Of a DNA stretch of 64,000 nt, positions 24,301-36,370 are shown one piece after another. A program made the translations under genes and the position numbers. Position 1 is the stretch's first letter, and every line of letters begins with the position of its first letter. Under the pieces are notes generated by a model. That model was not told where the DNA came from and did not search any database. It saw only the letters and a list, made by a program, of their open reading frames with translations. Origin of the DNA: Megalopta genalis (lineage: Eukaryota; Arthropoda; Insecta; Hymenoptera; Halictidae); contig NW_027476702.1 of assembly GCF_051020955.1 (NCBI RefSeq), forward strand, positions 1 to 64,000. Reading direction: 5' to 3'.

Positions 24301-27300
24301 TAGCTTCAAATACTTGTGATATGCATGGTTTAGCTTCAACTACTAGCGAAAAAAACGAGTTTGCTTCAAATCCAAGCGAAACTCATGATTTAGCTTCAAA
24401 TCAATGCGAATTAGAAGGGTTATCTTCGAATCCATGCGAAACAAATGATATAGCTTCAAATACTTGTGATATACATGATTTATCTTCAACAGCATCCGAA
24501 ACAAACGAGTTAGATTCAGATCCATGCGAAACACATGATTTAGCTTCAAATCAATGCGAAGTAGAAGGCTTATCTTCGAATCCATGCGAAACGAATAGTT
24601 TAGTTTCAAATACTTGTGATATACATGATTCAGCTTCAACTGCATGCGAAACAAACGAGTTAGCTTTACATCCATGCAAAACACATGATTTAGATTAAAA
24701 TCAATGCGAAGTAGAAGGCTGATCTTCGAATCCATGCGTAACAAATGGTTTAGCTTCAAATACTTGTGATATACATGATTTAGCTTCAACACCATGCGAA
24801 ACAATCGAGTTAGCTTCAAATCCATGCGAAACACATGATTTAGCTTCAAATCAATGCGAAGTAGAAAGCTTAGCTTCAAAACCATGGGAATCAAATGGTT
24901 TAACTTCAAATACTTGTGATATACATGATTTAGCTTCAACTGCATGCGAAACAAACGAGTTAGCTTAAAATCCATGCGGAACACATGATTTAGCTTCAAA
25001 TAAATGCGAAGTAGATGGCTGATCATCGAATCCATGCGAAGCAAATGGTTTAGCTTCAAATACTTTTGATACACTTGAGTTAGCTTCAACAGCATGCGAA
25101 ACAAATGAGTTATATTCAAATCCAAGCGAAACACATGATTTATCTTCAAATCAATGCGAAGTGGAAGGCTTATCTTCGAATCCATGCGAAACGAATAGTT
25201 TAGCTTCAAATACTTGTGATGTACATGATTCAGCTTCAACTGCATGCGAAACAAACGAGTTAGCTTCAAATCCATGCGAAACACATGATTTAGATTAAAA
25301 TCAATGCGAAGTAGAAGGCTTATCTTCGAATCCATGCGAAACAAATGGTTTAGCTTCAAATACTTGTGATATACATGATTTAGATACAACTGCATGCGAA
25401 AAAAACGAGTTAGCTTCAAAACCAAGCGAAACACATGATTTAGCCTCAAATCAATGCGAAGTAGGAGGCTTACCTTCGAATAAATGCGAACCAAATGGTT
25501 TAGCTTCAAATACTTGTGATATGCATGGTTTAGCTTCAACTACTAGCGAAAAAAACGAGTTAGCTTCAAATCCAAGCGAAACTCATGATTTAGCTTCAAA
25601 TCAATGCGAATTAGAAGGGTTATCTTCGAATCCATGCGAAACAAATGATATAGCTTCAAATACTTGTGATATACATGATTTATCTTCAACAGCATCCGAA
25701 ACAAACGAGTTAGATTCAGATCCATGCGAAACACATGATTTAGCTTCAAATCAATGCGAAGTAGAAGGCTTATCTTCGAATCCATGCGAAACAAACGGAT
25801 TAGCTTCTTATACTTGTGATATACATGATTTAGCTTCAACTGCATGCGAAACAAACGAGTTAGCTTAAAATCCATGCGGAACACATGATTTAGCTTCAAA
25901 TCAATGCGAAGTAGAAGGCTGATCTTCGAATCCATGCGAAGCAAATGGTTTAGCTTCAAATACTTTTAATATACTTGAGTTAGCTTCAACAGCATGCGAA
26001 ACAAACGAGTTAGCTTCAAATCCTTGCGAAACACATGATTTAGCATTAAATCAATGCGAAGTGGAAGGCTTATCTTCGAATCCATGCGAAACGAATAGTT
26101 TAGTTTCAAATACTTGTGATATACATGATTCAGCTTCAACTGCATGCGAAACAAACGAGTTAGCTTTAAATCCATGCGAAACACATGATTTAGATTAAAA
26201 TCAATGCGAAGTAGAAGGCTTATCTTCGAATCCATGCGAAACAAATGGTTTAGCTTCAAATACTTGGGATATACATGATTTAGCTACAACTGCATGCGAA
26301 AAAACCGAGTTAGCTTCAAAACCAAGCGAAACACATGATTTAGCCTCAAATCAATGCGAAGTAGATGGCTTATCTTCGAATAAATGCGAAACAAATGGTT
26401 TAGATTCAAATACTTGTGATATACATGATTTAGCTTCAACAGCATGCGAAACAAACGAGTTAGCTTCAAATCCATGCGAAACACATGATTTAGCTTCAAA
26501 TCAATGCGAATTAGAAGGATTGTCTTGGAATCCATGCGAAACGTATGATATAGCTTCAAATACTTGTGATATACATGATTTTGCTTCAACAGCATGCGAA
26601 AAAAACGAGTTAGCTTCAAAACCAAGCGAAACACATGATTTAGCCTCAAATCAATGCGAAGTAGAAGGCTTAGCTTTCGAATAAATGCGAAACAAATGGT
26701 TTAGCTTCAAATACTTGTGATATATATGATTTAGCTTCAACAGCATGCGAAACAAACGAGATAGCTTCAAGTCCATGCGAAACAGATGATTTAGCTTCAA
26801 ATCAATGCGAAGTAGAAGGCTGATCTTCGAATCCATGCGTAACAAATGGCTTAGCTGCAAATACTTGTGATATACATGATTTAGCTTCAACAGCATGCGA
26901 AACAAACGAGTTAGCTTCAAATCCATGCGAAACACATGATTTAGATTCAAGTCAATGCGAATTAGAAGGGTTATCTTGGAATCCATGCGAAACGTATGAT
27001 ATAGCTTCATATACTTGTGATATACATGATTTAGCTTCAACAGCATGCGAAACAAACGAGTTAGCTTCAAATCCATGCGAAACACATGATTTAGCATCAG
27101 ATCAATGCGAAGTAGAAGACTGATCTTCGAATCCATGCGAAGCAAATGGTTTAGCTTCAAATACTTGTGATATACATGATTTAGCTTCAACAGCATGCGA
27201 AACAAATGAGTTATATTCAAATCCAAGCGAAACACATGATTTATCTTCAAATCTATGCGAATTAGGAGGGTTATCTTGGAATCCATCCCAAACGTATGAT

Positions 27301-27614
27301 ATAGCTTCAAATACTTGTGATATACATGACTTCGCTTCAGCAGCATGCGAAACAAACGAGTTAGCTTCAAAACCAAGCGAAACACATGATTTAGCCTCAA
27401 ATCAATGAGAAGTAGAAGGCTTAGCTTCGAATAAATGCGAAACAAATGGTTTAGCTTCAAATACTTGTGATATATATGATTTAGCTTCAACAGCATGCGA
27501 AACAAACGAGTTAGCTTCAAATCCATGCGAAACACATGATTTAACTTCAAATCAATGCGAAGTAGGAGGCTTATCTTTGATCCCATGCGATACAAATGGT
27601 TTAGCTTCAAATAT
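15395..27614 (+). repeat. 30-bp satellite array, domain I, between mariner copies 2 and 3
   Basis: Same monomers and 150-bp order. Blocks beginning with the ATG-bearing A monomer and the ctactagcg B monomer recur at about 17,207, 20,808, 24,319 and 25,519, giving spacings near 3.6, 3.5 and 1.2 kb. A one-base gain, agctttcgaataaatg, appears near 19,260, 22,260 and 26,675. The stretch from about 18,872 onward recurs at about 26,284 (offset 7,412 bp). Minus-strand frames are open for up to 538 codons here, but they are a by-product of repeat length being a multiple of three. No unique gene is visible. Confidence 0.97.
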
Positions 27615-27643
27615 TGGGTTGGCAACTAAGTAATTGCCGATTT
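27615..27643 (+). repeat. mariner left terminal inverted repeat, copy 3
   Basis: 29 bp, the exact reverse complement of 28,165-28,193. Confidence 0.95.
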
Positions 27644-27701
27644 CAGTTATAGATGTCTCTCACTCCCAATTTTATGATATCCGTAAATGTTGTATTATAA
27701 A

Positions 27702-27721
27702 ATTATTATTATTATTATTAT
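27702..27721 (+). repeat. (ATT)n microsatellite inside mariner copy 3
   Basis: Same length as in the other two element copies. Confidence 0.85.
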
Positions 27722-27749
27722 GTTATTTTTTATTATCCGTGAATGTTAG

Positions 27750-28124
27750 CAACTGGACAAATTGAATGCAGCGGTCAAGGAAAAGCGACCAGAATTGGTC
27801 AATCGTAAAGGTGTCATTTTCCAGCAGGACAATGCTAGGCTGCACACGTCTTTGTCCACTCGGCAAAAATTGATGGATATTGGTTGGGAATTGATGTTAC
27901 ACCCACCACATAGCCCTGATCTCGCGCCAACGAATTAGCACTTATTTCGATCCCTGGACAGCTCCCTTCGTGGTAAAACTTTTAACGATGATGACGCTGT
28001 AAAATCTCACTTAACTCAGTTTTTGGCCGAAAAGGATCAGACTTTTTACGAGCGTGGAATTTTCAAGTTGTCGGAGAGATGGCAAAAGGTCATCGAACAA
28101 AATGGGAAATACATTACAGATTAA
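27750..28124 (+). pseudogene. mariner transposase C-terminal fragment, copy 3
   Basis: Same remnant as copies 1 and 2, with the same missing N-terminus, Asn at the third catalytic position and TAG at 27,936-27,938. The single substitution seen turns the Ser codon before that Asn into Thr (TCG to ACG). It is inactive. Confidence 0.95.
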
Positions 28125-28164
28125 ACTTCATTCCAAGTAAAAAAAATGTTCTATTTCATTGAAC

Positions 28165-28193
28165 AAATCGGCAATTACTTAGTTGCCAACCCA
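28165..28193 (-). repeat. mariner right terminal inverted repeat, copy 3
   Basis: 29 bp, the inverted partner of 27,615-27,643. Confidence 0.95.
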
Positions 28194-31100
28194 TTGTATA
28201 TTGTGATATACATGATTTAGCTTCAACAGCATGCGAAACAAACGAGTTAGCTTCAAAACCAAGCGAAACACATGATTTAGCCTCAAATCAATGCGAAGTA
28301 CAAGGCTTAGCTTCGAATAAATGCGAAACAAATGGTTTAGCTTCAAATACTTGTGATATATATGATTTAGCTTCAACAGCATGCGAAACAAACGAGTTAG
28401 CTTCAAATCCATGCGAAACACATGATTTAGCTTCAAATCAATGCGAAGTAGGAGGCTTATCTTCGATCCCATGCGATACAAATGGTTTAGCTTCAAATAC
28501 TTTTGATACACTTGAGTTAGCTTCAACAGCATGCGAAACAAACGAGTTAGCTTTAAATCCATGCGAAACACATGATTTAGATTAAAATCAATGCGAAGTA
28601 GAAGGCTTATCTTCGAATCCATGCGAAACAAATGGTTTAGCTTCAAATACTTGTGATATACATGATTTAGCTGCAACTGCATGCGAAAAAAACGAGTTAG
28701 CTTCAAAACCAAGCGAAACACATGATTTAGCCTCAAATCAATGCGAAGTAGAAGGCTTAGCTTCGAATAAATGCGAAACAAATGGTTTAGCTTCAAATAC
28801 TTGTGATATATATGATTTAGCTTCAACAGCATGCGAAACAAACGAGTTAGCTTCAAATCCATGCGAAACACATGATTTAGCATCAAATCAATGCTAAGTA
28901 GAAGGCTGATCTTCGAATCCATGCGTAACAAATGGTTTAGCTTCAAATACTTGTGATATACATGATTTAGCTTCAACAGCATGCGAAACAAACGAGTTAG
29001 CTTCAGATCCATGCGAAACACATGATTTTGCTTCTAATCAATGCGAAGTAGAAGGCTTATCTTCGAATCCATGCGAAACAAACGGATTAGCTTCTTATAC
29101 TTGTGATATACATGATTTAGCTTCAACAGCATGCGAAATAAACGAGTTAGATTCAAATCCATAGGAAACACATGATTTAGCTTCAAATCAATGCGAAGTA
29201 GAAGGCTGGTCTTCTAATCCATGCGTAACAAATGGTTCAGCTGCAAATACTTGTGATTACATGATTTAGCTTCAACTGCATGCGAAACAAACGAGTTAGC
29301 TTTACATCCATGCAAAACACATGATTTAGATTAAAATCAATGCGAAGTAGAAGGCTTATCTTCGAATCCATGCGAAACAAATGGTTTAGCTTCAAATACT
29401 TGTGATGTACATGATTTAGCTACAACTGCATGCGAAAAAAACGAGTTAGCTTCAAAACCAAGCGAAACACATGATTTAGCCTCAAATCAATGCGAAGTAG
29501 ATGGCTTATCTTCGAATAAATGCGAAACAAATGGTTTAGATTCAAATACTTGTGATATACATGATTTAGCTTCAACAGCATGCGAAACAAACGAGTTAGC
29601 TTCAAATCCATGCGGAACACATGATTTAGCTTCAAATCAATGCGAAGTAGAAGGCTGATCTTCGAATCCATGCGAAGCAAATGGTTTAGCTTCAAATACT
29701 TTTGATACACTTGAGTTAGCTTCAACAGCATGCGAAACAAACGAGTTAGCTTCAAATCCATGCGAAACACATGATTTAGCATCAAATCAATGCGAAGTAG
29801 AAGACTGATCTTCGAATCCATGCGAAGCAAATGGTTTAGCTTCAAATACTTGTGATATACATGATTTAGCTTCAACAGCATGCGAAACAAATGAGTTATA
29901 TTCAAATCCAAGCGAAACACATGATTTATCTTCAAATCTATGCGAATTAGGAGGGTTATCTTGGAATCCATCCGAAACGTATGATATAGCTTCAAATACT
30001 TGTGATATACATGACTTAGCTTCAACAGCATGCGAAACAAACGAGTTAGCTTCAAAACCAAGCGAAACACATGATTTAGCCTCAAATCAATGAGAAGTAG
30101 AAGGCTTAGCTTCGAATAAATGCGAAACGAATGGTTTAGCTTCAAATACTTGTGATATATATGATTTAGCTTCAACAGCATGCGAAACAAACGAGTTAGC
30201 TTCAAATCCATGCGAAACACATGATTTAGCTTCAAATCAATGCGAAGTAGGAGGCTTATCTTTGATCCCATGCGATACAAATGGTTTAGCTTCAAATACT
30301 TGTGATGTACATGATTTAGCTTCAACAGCATGCGAAACAAACGAGTTAGCTTCAAAACCAAGCGAAACACATGATTTAGCCTCAAATCAATGCGAAGTAG
30401 AAGGCTTAGCTTCGAATAAATGCGAAACAAATGGTTAAACTTCAAATACTTGTGATATATATGATTTAGCTTCAACAGCATGCGAAACAAACGAGTTAGC
30501 TTCAAATCCATGCGAAACACATGATTTAGCTTCAAATCAATGCGAAGTAGGAGGCTTATCTTCGATCCCATGCGATACAAATGGTTTAGCTTCAAATTCT
30601 TGTGATATACATGATTCAGCTTCAACTGCATGCGAAACAAACGAGTTAGCTTTAAATCCATGCGAAACACATGATTTAGATTAAAATCAATGCGAAGTAG
30701 AAGGCTTATCTTCGAATCCATGCGAAACAAATGGTTTAGCTTTAAATACTTGTGATATACATGATTTAGCTACAGCTGCATGCGAAAAAAACGAGTTAGC
30801 TTCAAAACCAAGCGAAACACATGATTTAGCCTCAAATCAATGCGAAGTAGAAGGCTTAGCTTCGAATAAATGCGAAACAAATGGTTTAGCTTCAAATACT
30901 TGTGATATATATGATTTAGCTTCAACAGCATGCGAAACAAACGAGTTAGCTTCAAATCCATGCGAAACACATGATTTAGCATCAAATCAATGCTAAGTAG
31001 AAGGCTGATCTTCGAATCCATGCGTAACAAATGGTTTAGCTTCAAATACTTGTGATATACATGATTTAGCTTCAACAGCATGCGAAACAAACGAGTTAGC

Positions 31101-34100
31101 TTCAAATCCATGCGGAACACATGTTTTAGCTTCAAATCAATGCGAAGTAGAAGGCTGACCTTCGAATCCATGCGAAGCAAATGGTTTAGCTTCAAATACT
31201 TTTGATACACTTGAGTTAGCTTCAACAGCATGCGAAACAAACGAGTTAGCTTCAAATCCTTGCGAAACACATGATTTAGCATCAAATCAATGCTAAGTAG
31301 AAGGCTGATCTTCGAATCCATGCGTAACAAATGGTTTAGCTTCAAATACTTGTGATATACATGATTTAGCTTCAACAGCATGCGAAACAAATGAGTTATA
31401 TTCAAATCCAATCGAAACACATGATTTATCTTCAAATCTATGCGAATTAGGAGGGTTATCTTGGAATCCATGCGAAACGTATGATATAGCTTCAAATACT
31501 TGTGATATACATGATTTAGCTTCAACAGCATGCGAAACAAACGAGTTAGCTTCAAATCCATGCGAAACACATGATTTAGCTTCAAATCAATGCGAATTAG
31601 AAGGGTTATCTTGGAATCCATGCGAAACGTATTATATAGCTTCAAATACTTGTGATATACATGATTTAGCTTCAACAGCATGCGAAACAAACGATTTAGC
31701 TTCAAATCCATGCGAAACACATGATTTAGCATCAAATTAATGCGAAGTAGAAGGCTGATCTTCGAATCCATGCGAAGCAAATGGTTTAGCTTCAAATACT
31801 TGTGATATACATGATTTAGCTTCAACAGCATGCGAAACAAATGAGTTATCCTCAAATCCAAGCGAAACACATGATTTATCTTCAAATCAATGCGAAATAG
31901 AAAGCTTAGCTTCAAAACCATGGGAATCAAATGGTATAGCTTCAAATACTTGTGATATACATGATTTAGCTTCAACTGCATGCGAAACAAACGAGTTAGC
32001 TTAAAATCCATGCGGAACACATGATTTAGCTTCAAATCAATGCGTAGTAGAAGGCTGATCTTCGAATCCATGCGAAGCAAATGGTTTAGCTTCAAATACT
32101 TTTGATACACTTGAGTTAGCTTCAACAGCATGCGAAACAAACGAGTTAGCTTCAAATCCTTGCGAAACACATGATTTAGCATTAAATCAATGCGAAGTGG
32201 AAGGCTTATCTTCGAATCCATGCGAAACGAATAGTTTAGTTTCAAATACTTGTGATATACATGATTCAGCTTCAACTGCATGCGAAACAAACGAGTTAGC
32301 TTTAAATCCATGCGAAACACATGATTTAGATTAAAATCAATGCGAAGTAGAAGGCTTATCTTCGAATCCATGCGAAACAAATGGTTTAGCTTCAAATACT
32401 TGTGATATACATGATTTAGCTACAACTGCATGCGAAAAAACGAGTTAGCTTCAAAACCAAGCGAAACACATGATTTAGCCTCAAATCAATGCGAAGTAGA
32501 TGGCTTATCTTCGAATAAATGCGAAACAAATGGTTTAGATTCAAATACTTGTGATATACATGATTTAGCTTCAACAGCATGCGAAACAAACGAGTTAGTT
32601 TCAAATCCATGCGAAACACATGATTTAGCAACAAATCAATGCTAAGTAGAAGGCTGATCTTCGTATCCATGCGTAACAAATGGTTTAGCTTCAAATACTT
32701 GTGATATACATGATTTAGCTTCAACACCATGCGAAACAATCGAGTTAGCTTCAAATCCATGCGAAACACATGATTTAGCTTCAAATCAATGCGAATTAGA
32801 AGGGTTATCTTGGAATCCATGCGAAACGTATGATATAGCTTCAAATACTTGTGATATACATGATTTAGCTTCAACAGCATGCGAAAAAAACGAGTTAGCT
32901 TCAAATCCTAGCGAAACACATGATTTAGCCTCAAATCAATGCGAAGTAGAAGGCTTAGCTTTCGAATAAATGCGAAACGAATGGTTTAGCTTCAAATACT
33001 TGTGATATACATGATTTAGCTTCAACAGCATGCGAAACAAATGAGTTATATTCAAATCCAAGCGAAACACATGATTTATCTTCAAATCTATGCGAATTAG
33101 GAGGGTTATCTTGGAATCCATGCGAAACGTATGATATAGCTTCAAATACTTGTGATATACATGATTTAGCTTCAACAGCATCCGAAACAAACGAGTTAGC
33201 TTCAAATCCTTGCGAAACACATGATTTAGATTAAAATCACGGCGAAGTAGAAGGCTTATCTTCGAATCCATGCGAAACAAATGGTTTCGCTTCAAATACT
33301 TGTGATATACATGATTTAGCTTCAACAGCATGCGAAACAAACGAGTTAGCTTCAAATCCATGCGAAACACATGATTTAGCTTCAAATCAATGCGAATTAG
33401 AAGGGTTATCTTTGAATCCATGCGAAACGTATTATATAGCTTCAAATACTTGTGATATACATGATTTAGCTTCAACAGCATGCGAAACAAACGAGTTAGC
33501 TTCAAATCCATGCGAAACACATGATTTAGCATCTAATTAATGCGAAGTAGAAGGCTGATCTTCGAATCCATGCGAAGCAAATGGTTTAGCTTCAAATACT
33601 TGTGATACACTTGAGTTAGCTTCAACAGCATGCGAAACAAACGAGTTAGCTTCAAATCCTTGCGAAACACATGATTTAGCATCAAATCAATGCGAAGTGG
33701 AAGGCTTATCTTCGAATCCATCTGAAACGAATAGTTTAGCTTCAAATACTTGTGATATACATGATTCAGCTTCAACTGCATGCGAAACAAACGAGTTAGC
33801 TTTAAATCCATGCGAAACACATGATTTAGATTAAAATCAATACGAAGTAGAAGGCTTATCTTCGAATCCATGCGAAACAAATGGTTTAGCTTCAAATACT
33901 TGTGATATACATGATTTAGCTACAACTGCATGCGAAACAAACGAGTTAGCTTCAAAACCAAGCGAAACACATGATTTAGCATCAAATCAATGCTAAGTAG
34001 AAGGCTGATCTCTGAATCCATGCGTAACAAATGGTTTAGCTTCAAATACTTGTGATATACATGATTTAGCTTCAACAGCATGCGAAACAATCGAGTTATC

Positions 34101-36370
34101 TTCAAATCCAAGCGAAACACATGATTTATCTTCAAATCAATGCGAATTAGAAGGGTTATCTTGGAATGCATGCGAAACGTATGATATAGCTTCAAATACT
34201 TGTGATATACATGATTTAGCTTCAACAGCAAGCGAAACAGACGAGTTAGCATGAAATCCATTCGAAACACATGATTTAGCATCAAATCAATGCGAAGTAG
34301 AAGGCTGATCTTCGAATCCATGCGAAGCAAATGGTTTAGCTTCAAATACTTGTGATATACATGATTTAGCTTCAACAGCAAGCGAAACAATCGAGTTATC
34401 TTCAAATCCAAGCGAAACACATGATTTATCTTCAAATCAATGCGAATTAGAAGGGTTATCTTGGAATGCATGCGAAACGTATGATATAGCTTCAAATACT
34501 TGTGATATTAATGATTTAGCTTCAACAGCATGCGAAACAACCGAGTTAGCATGAAATCCATGCGAAACACATGATTTAGCATCAAATCAATGCGAAGTGG
34601 AAGGCTTATCTTCGAATCCATGCGAAACGAATAGTTTAGCTTCAAATACTTGTGATATACATGATTCAGCTTCAACTGCGTGCGAAACAAACGAGTTAGC
34701 TTTAAATCCATGCGAAACACATGATTTAGATTAAAATCAATGCGAAGTAGAAGTCTTATCTTCGAATCCATGCGAAACAAATGGTTTAGCTTCAAATACT
34801 TGTGATATACATGATTTAGCTACAACTGCATGCGAAAAAAACGAGTTAGCTTCAAATCCATGCGAAACACATGATTTAGCTTCAAATCAATGCGAATTAG
34901 AAGGGTTGTCTTGGAATCCATGCGAAACGTATGATATAGCTTCAAATACTTGTGATATACATGATTTAGCTTCAACAGCATGCGAAAAAAAACGAGTTAG
35001 CTTCAAAACCTAGCGAAACACATGATTTAGCCTCAAATCAATGCGAAGTAGTAGGCTTAGCTTTCGAATAAATGCGAAACAAATGGTTTAGCTTCAAATA
35101 CTTGTGATATATATGATTTAGCTTCAACAGCATGCGAAACAAACGAGTTAGCTTCAAATCCATGCGAAACACATGATTTAGCATCAAATCAATGCTAAGT
35201 AGAAGGCTGATCTTCGAATCCATGCGTAACAAATGGTTTAGCTTCAAATATTTGTGATATACATGAGTTAGCTTCAACAGCATGCGAAACAATCGAGTTA
35301 GCTTCAAATCCATGCGAAACACATGATTTAGCTTCAAATCAATGCGAATTAGAAGGGTTGTCTTGGAATCCATGCGAAACGTATGATATAGCTTCAAATA
35401 CTTGTGATATACATGATTTAGCTTCAACAGCATGCGAAAAAAACGAGTTAGCTTCAAAACCTAGCGAAACACATGATTTAGCCTCAAATCAATGCGAAGT
35501 AGAAGGCTTAGCTTTCGAATAAATGCGAAACAAATGGTTTAGCTTCAAATACTTGTGATATATATGATTTAGCTTCAACAGCATGCGAAACAAACGAGTT
35601 AGCTTCAAATCCATGCGAAACACATGATTTAGCATCAAATCAATGCTAAGTAGAAGGCTGATCTTCGAATCCATGCGTAACAAATGGTTTAGCTTCAAAT
35701 ATTTGTGATATACATGAGTTAGCTTCAACAGCATGCGAAACAATCGAGTTAGCTTCAAATCCATGCGAAACACATGATTTAGCTTCAAATCATTGCGAAT
35801 TAGAAGGGTTGTCTTGGAATCCATGCGAAACGTATGATATAGCTTCAAATACTTGTGATATACATGATTTAGCTACAACTGCATGCGAAAAAAACGAGTT
35901 AGCTTCAAAACCAAGCGAAACACATGATTTAGCCTCAAATCAATGCGAAGTAGAAGGCTTAGCTTCAAAACCAAGCGAAACACATGATTTAGCATCAAAT
36001 CAATGCTAAGTAGAAGGCTGATCTCCGAATCCATGCGTAACAAATGGTTTAGCTTCAAATACTTGTGATATACATGATTTAGCTTCAACAGCATGCGAAA
36101 CAATCGAGTTATCTTCAAATCCAAGCGAAACACATGATTTATCTTCAAATCTATGCGAATTAGGAGGGTTATCTTGGAATCCATGCGAAACGTATGATAT
36201 AGCTTCAAATACTTATGATATACATGATTTAGCTTCAACAGCATGCGAAACAAACGAGTTAGCTTCAAAACCAAGCGAAACACATGATTTAGCTCCAAAT
36301 CAATGCGAAGTAGATGGATTATCATCGAATCCATGCGAAACAAATGGTTTAACTTCAAATACTTGTGATA
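28194..36370 (+). repeat. 30-bp satellite array, domain I, right of mariner copy 3
   Basis: Continues the domain I monomers. A two-base-short A monomer occurs near 29,250 and the agctttcgaataaatg gain near 32,956, 35,060 and 35,512. Homopolymer changes in the run of A in B monomers appear at about 32,431 (one short) and 34,988 (one long). Around 35,940-36,000 two consecutive C/D-like pairs lack the intervening E, A and B monomers, an out-of-register junction. The segment ends near 36,372, where a shortened tacttgattagc junction precedes a change in variant composition. No unique gene is visible. The boundary with the next domain is approximate. Confidence 0.93.

Larger units (their letters stand above)
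27615..28193 (+). mobile_element. mariner-family element, internally deleted, copy 3
   Basis: 579 bp, matching copies 1 and 2 apart from the one base difference I could find by eye: A at 27,930 where the other two have T at 5,398 and 15,131. The flanks match on both sides, with gaaacacatg in place of gaaatacatg on the right. It is the third array-borne copy, 22,532 bp from copy 1. Confidence 0.95.

Noticed and set aside
5083..28193. Three independent mariner insertions into the same target
   Set aside because: Shared stop, shared deletion, identical microsatellite length and matching rare flanking variants show duplication of a single insertion.
30770..32395. Long minus-strand open frames (up to 541 codons) with a 50-residue repeat around FRMDLKLTRLFRM
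   Set aside because: They follow from a 30-bp period being a multiple of three. They begin at TTG or internal ATG codons, typically end at the same B variant (tagctaca gives TAG on the minus strand), overlap plus frames over the same DNA, and contain no unique sequence.
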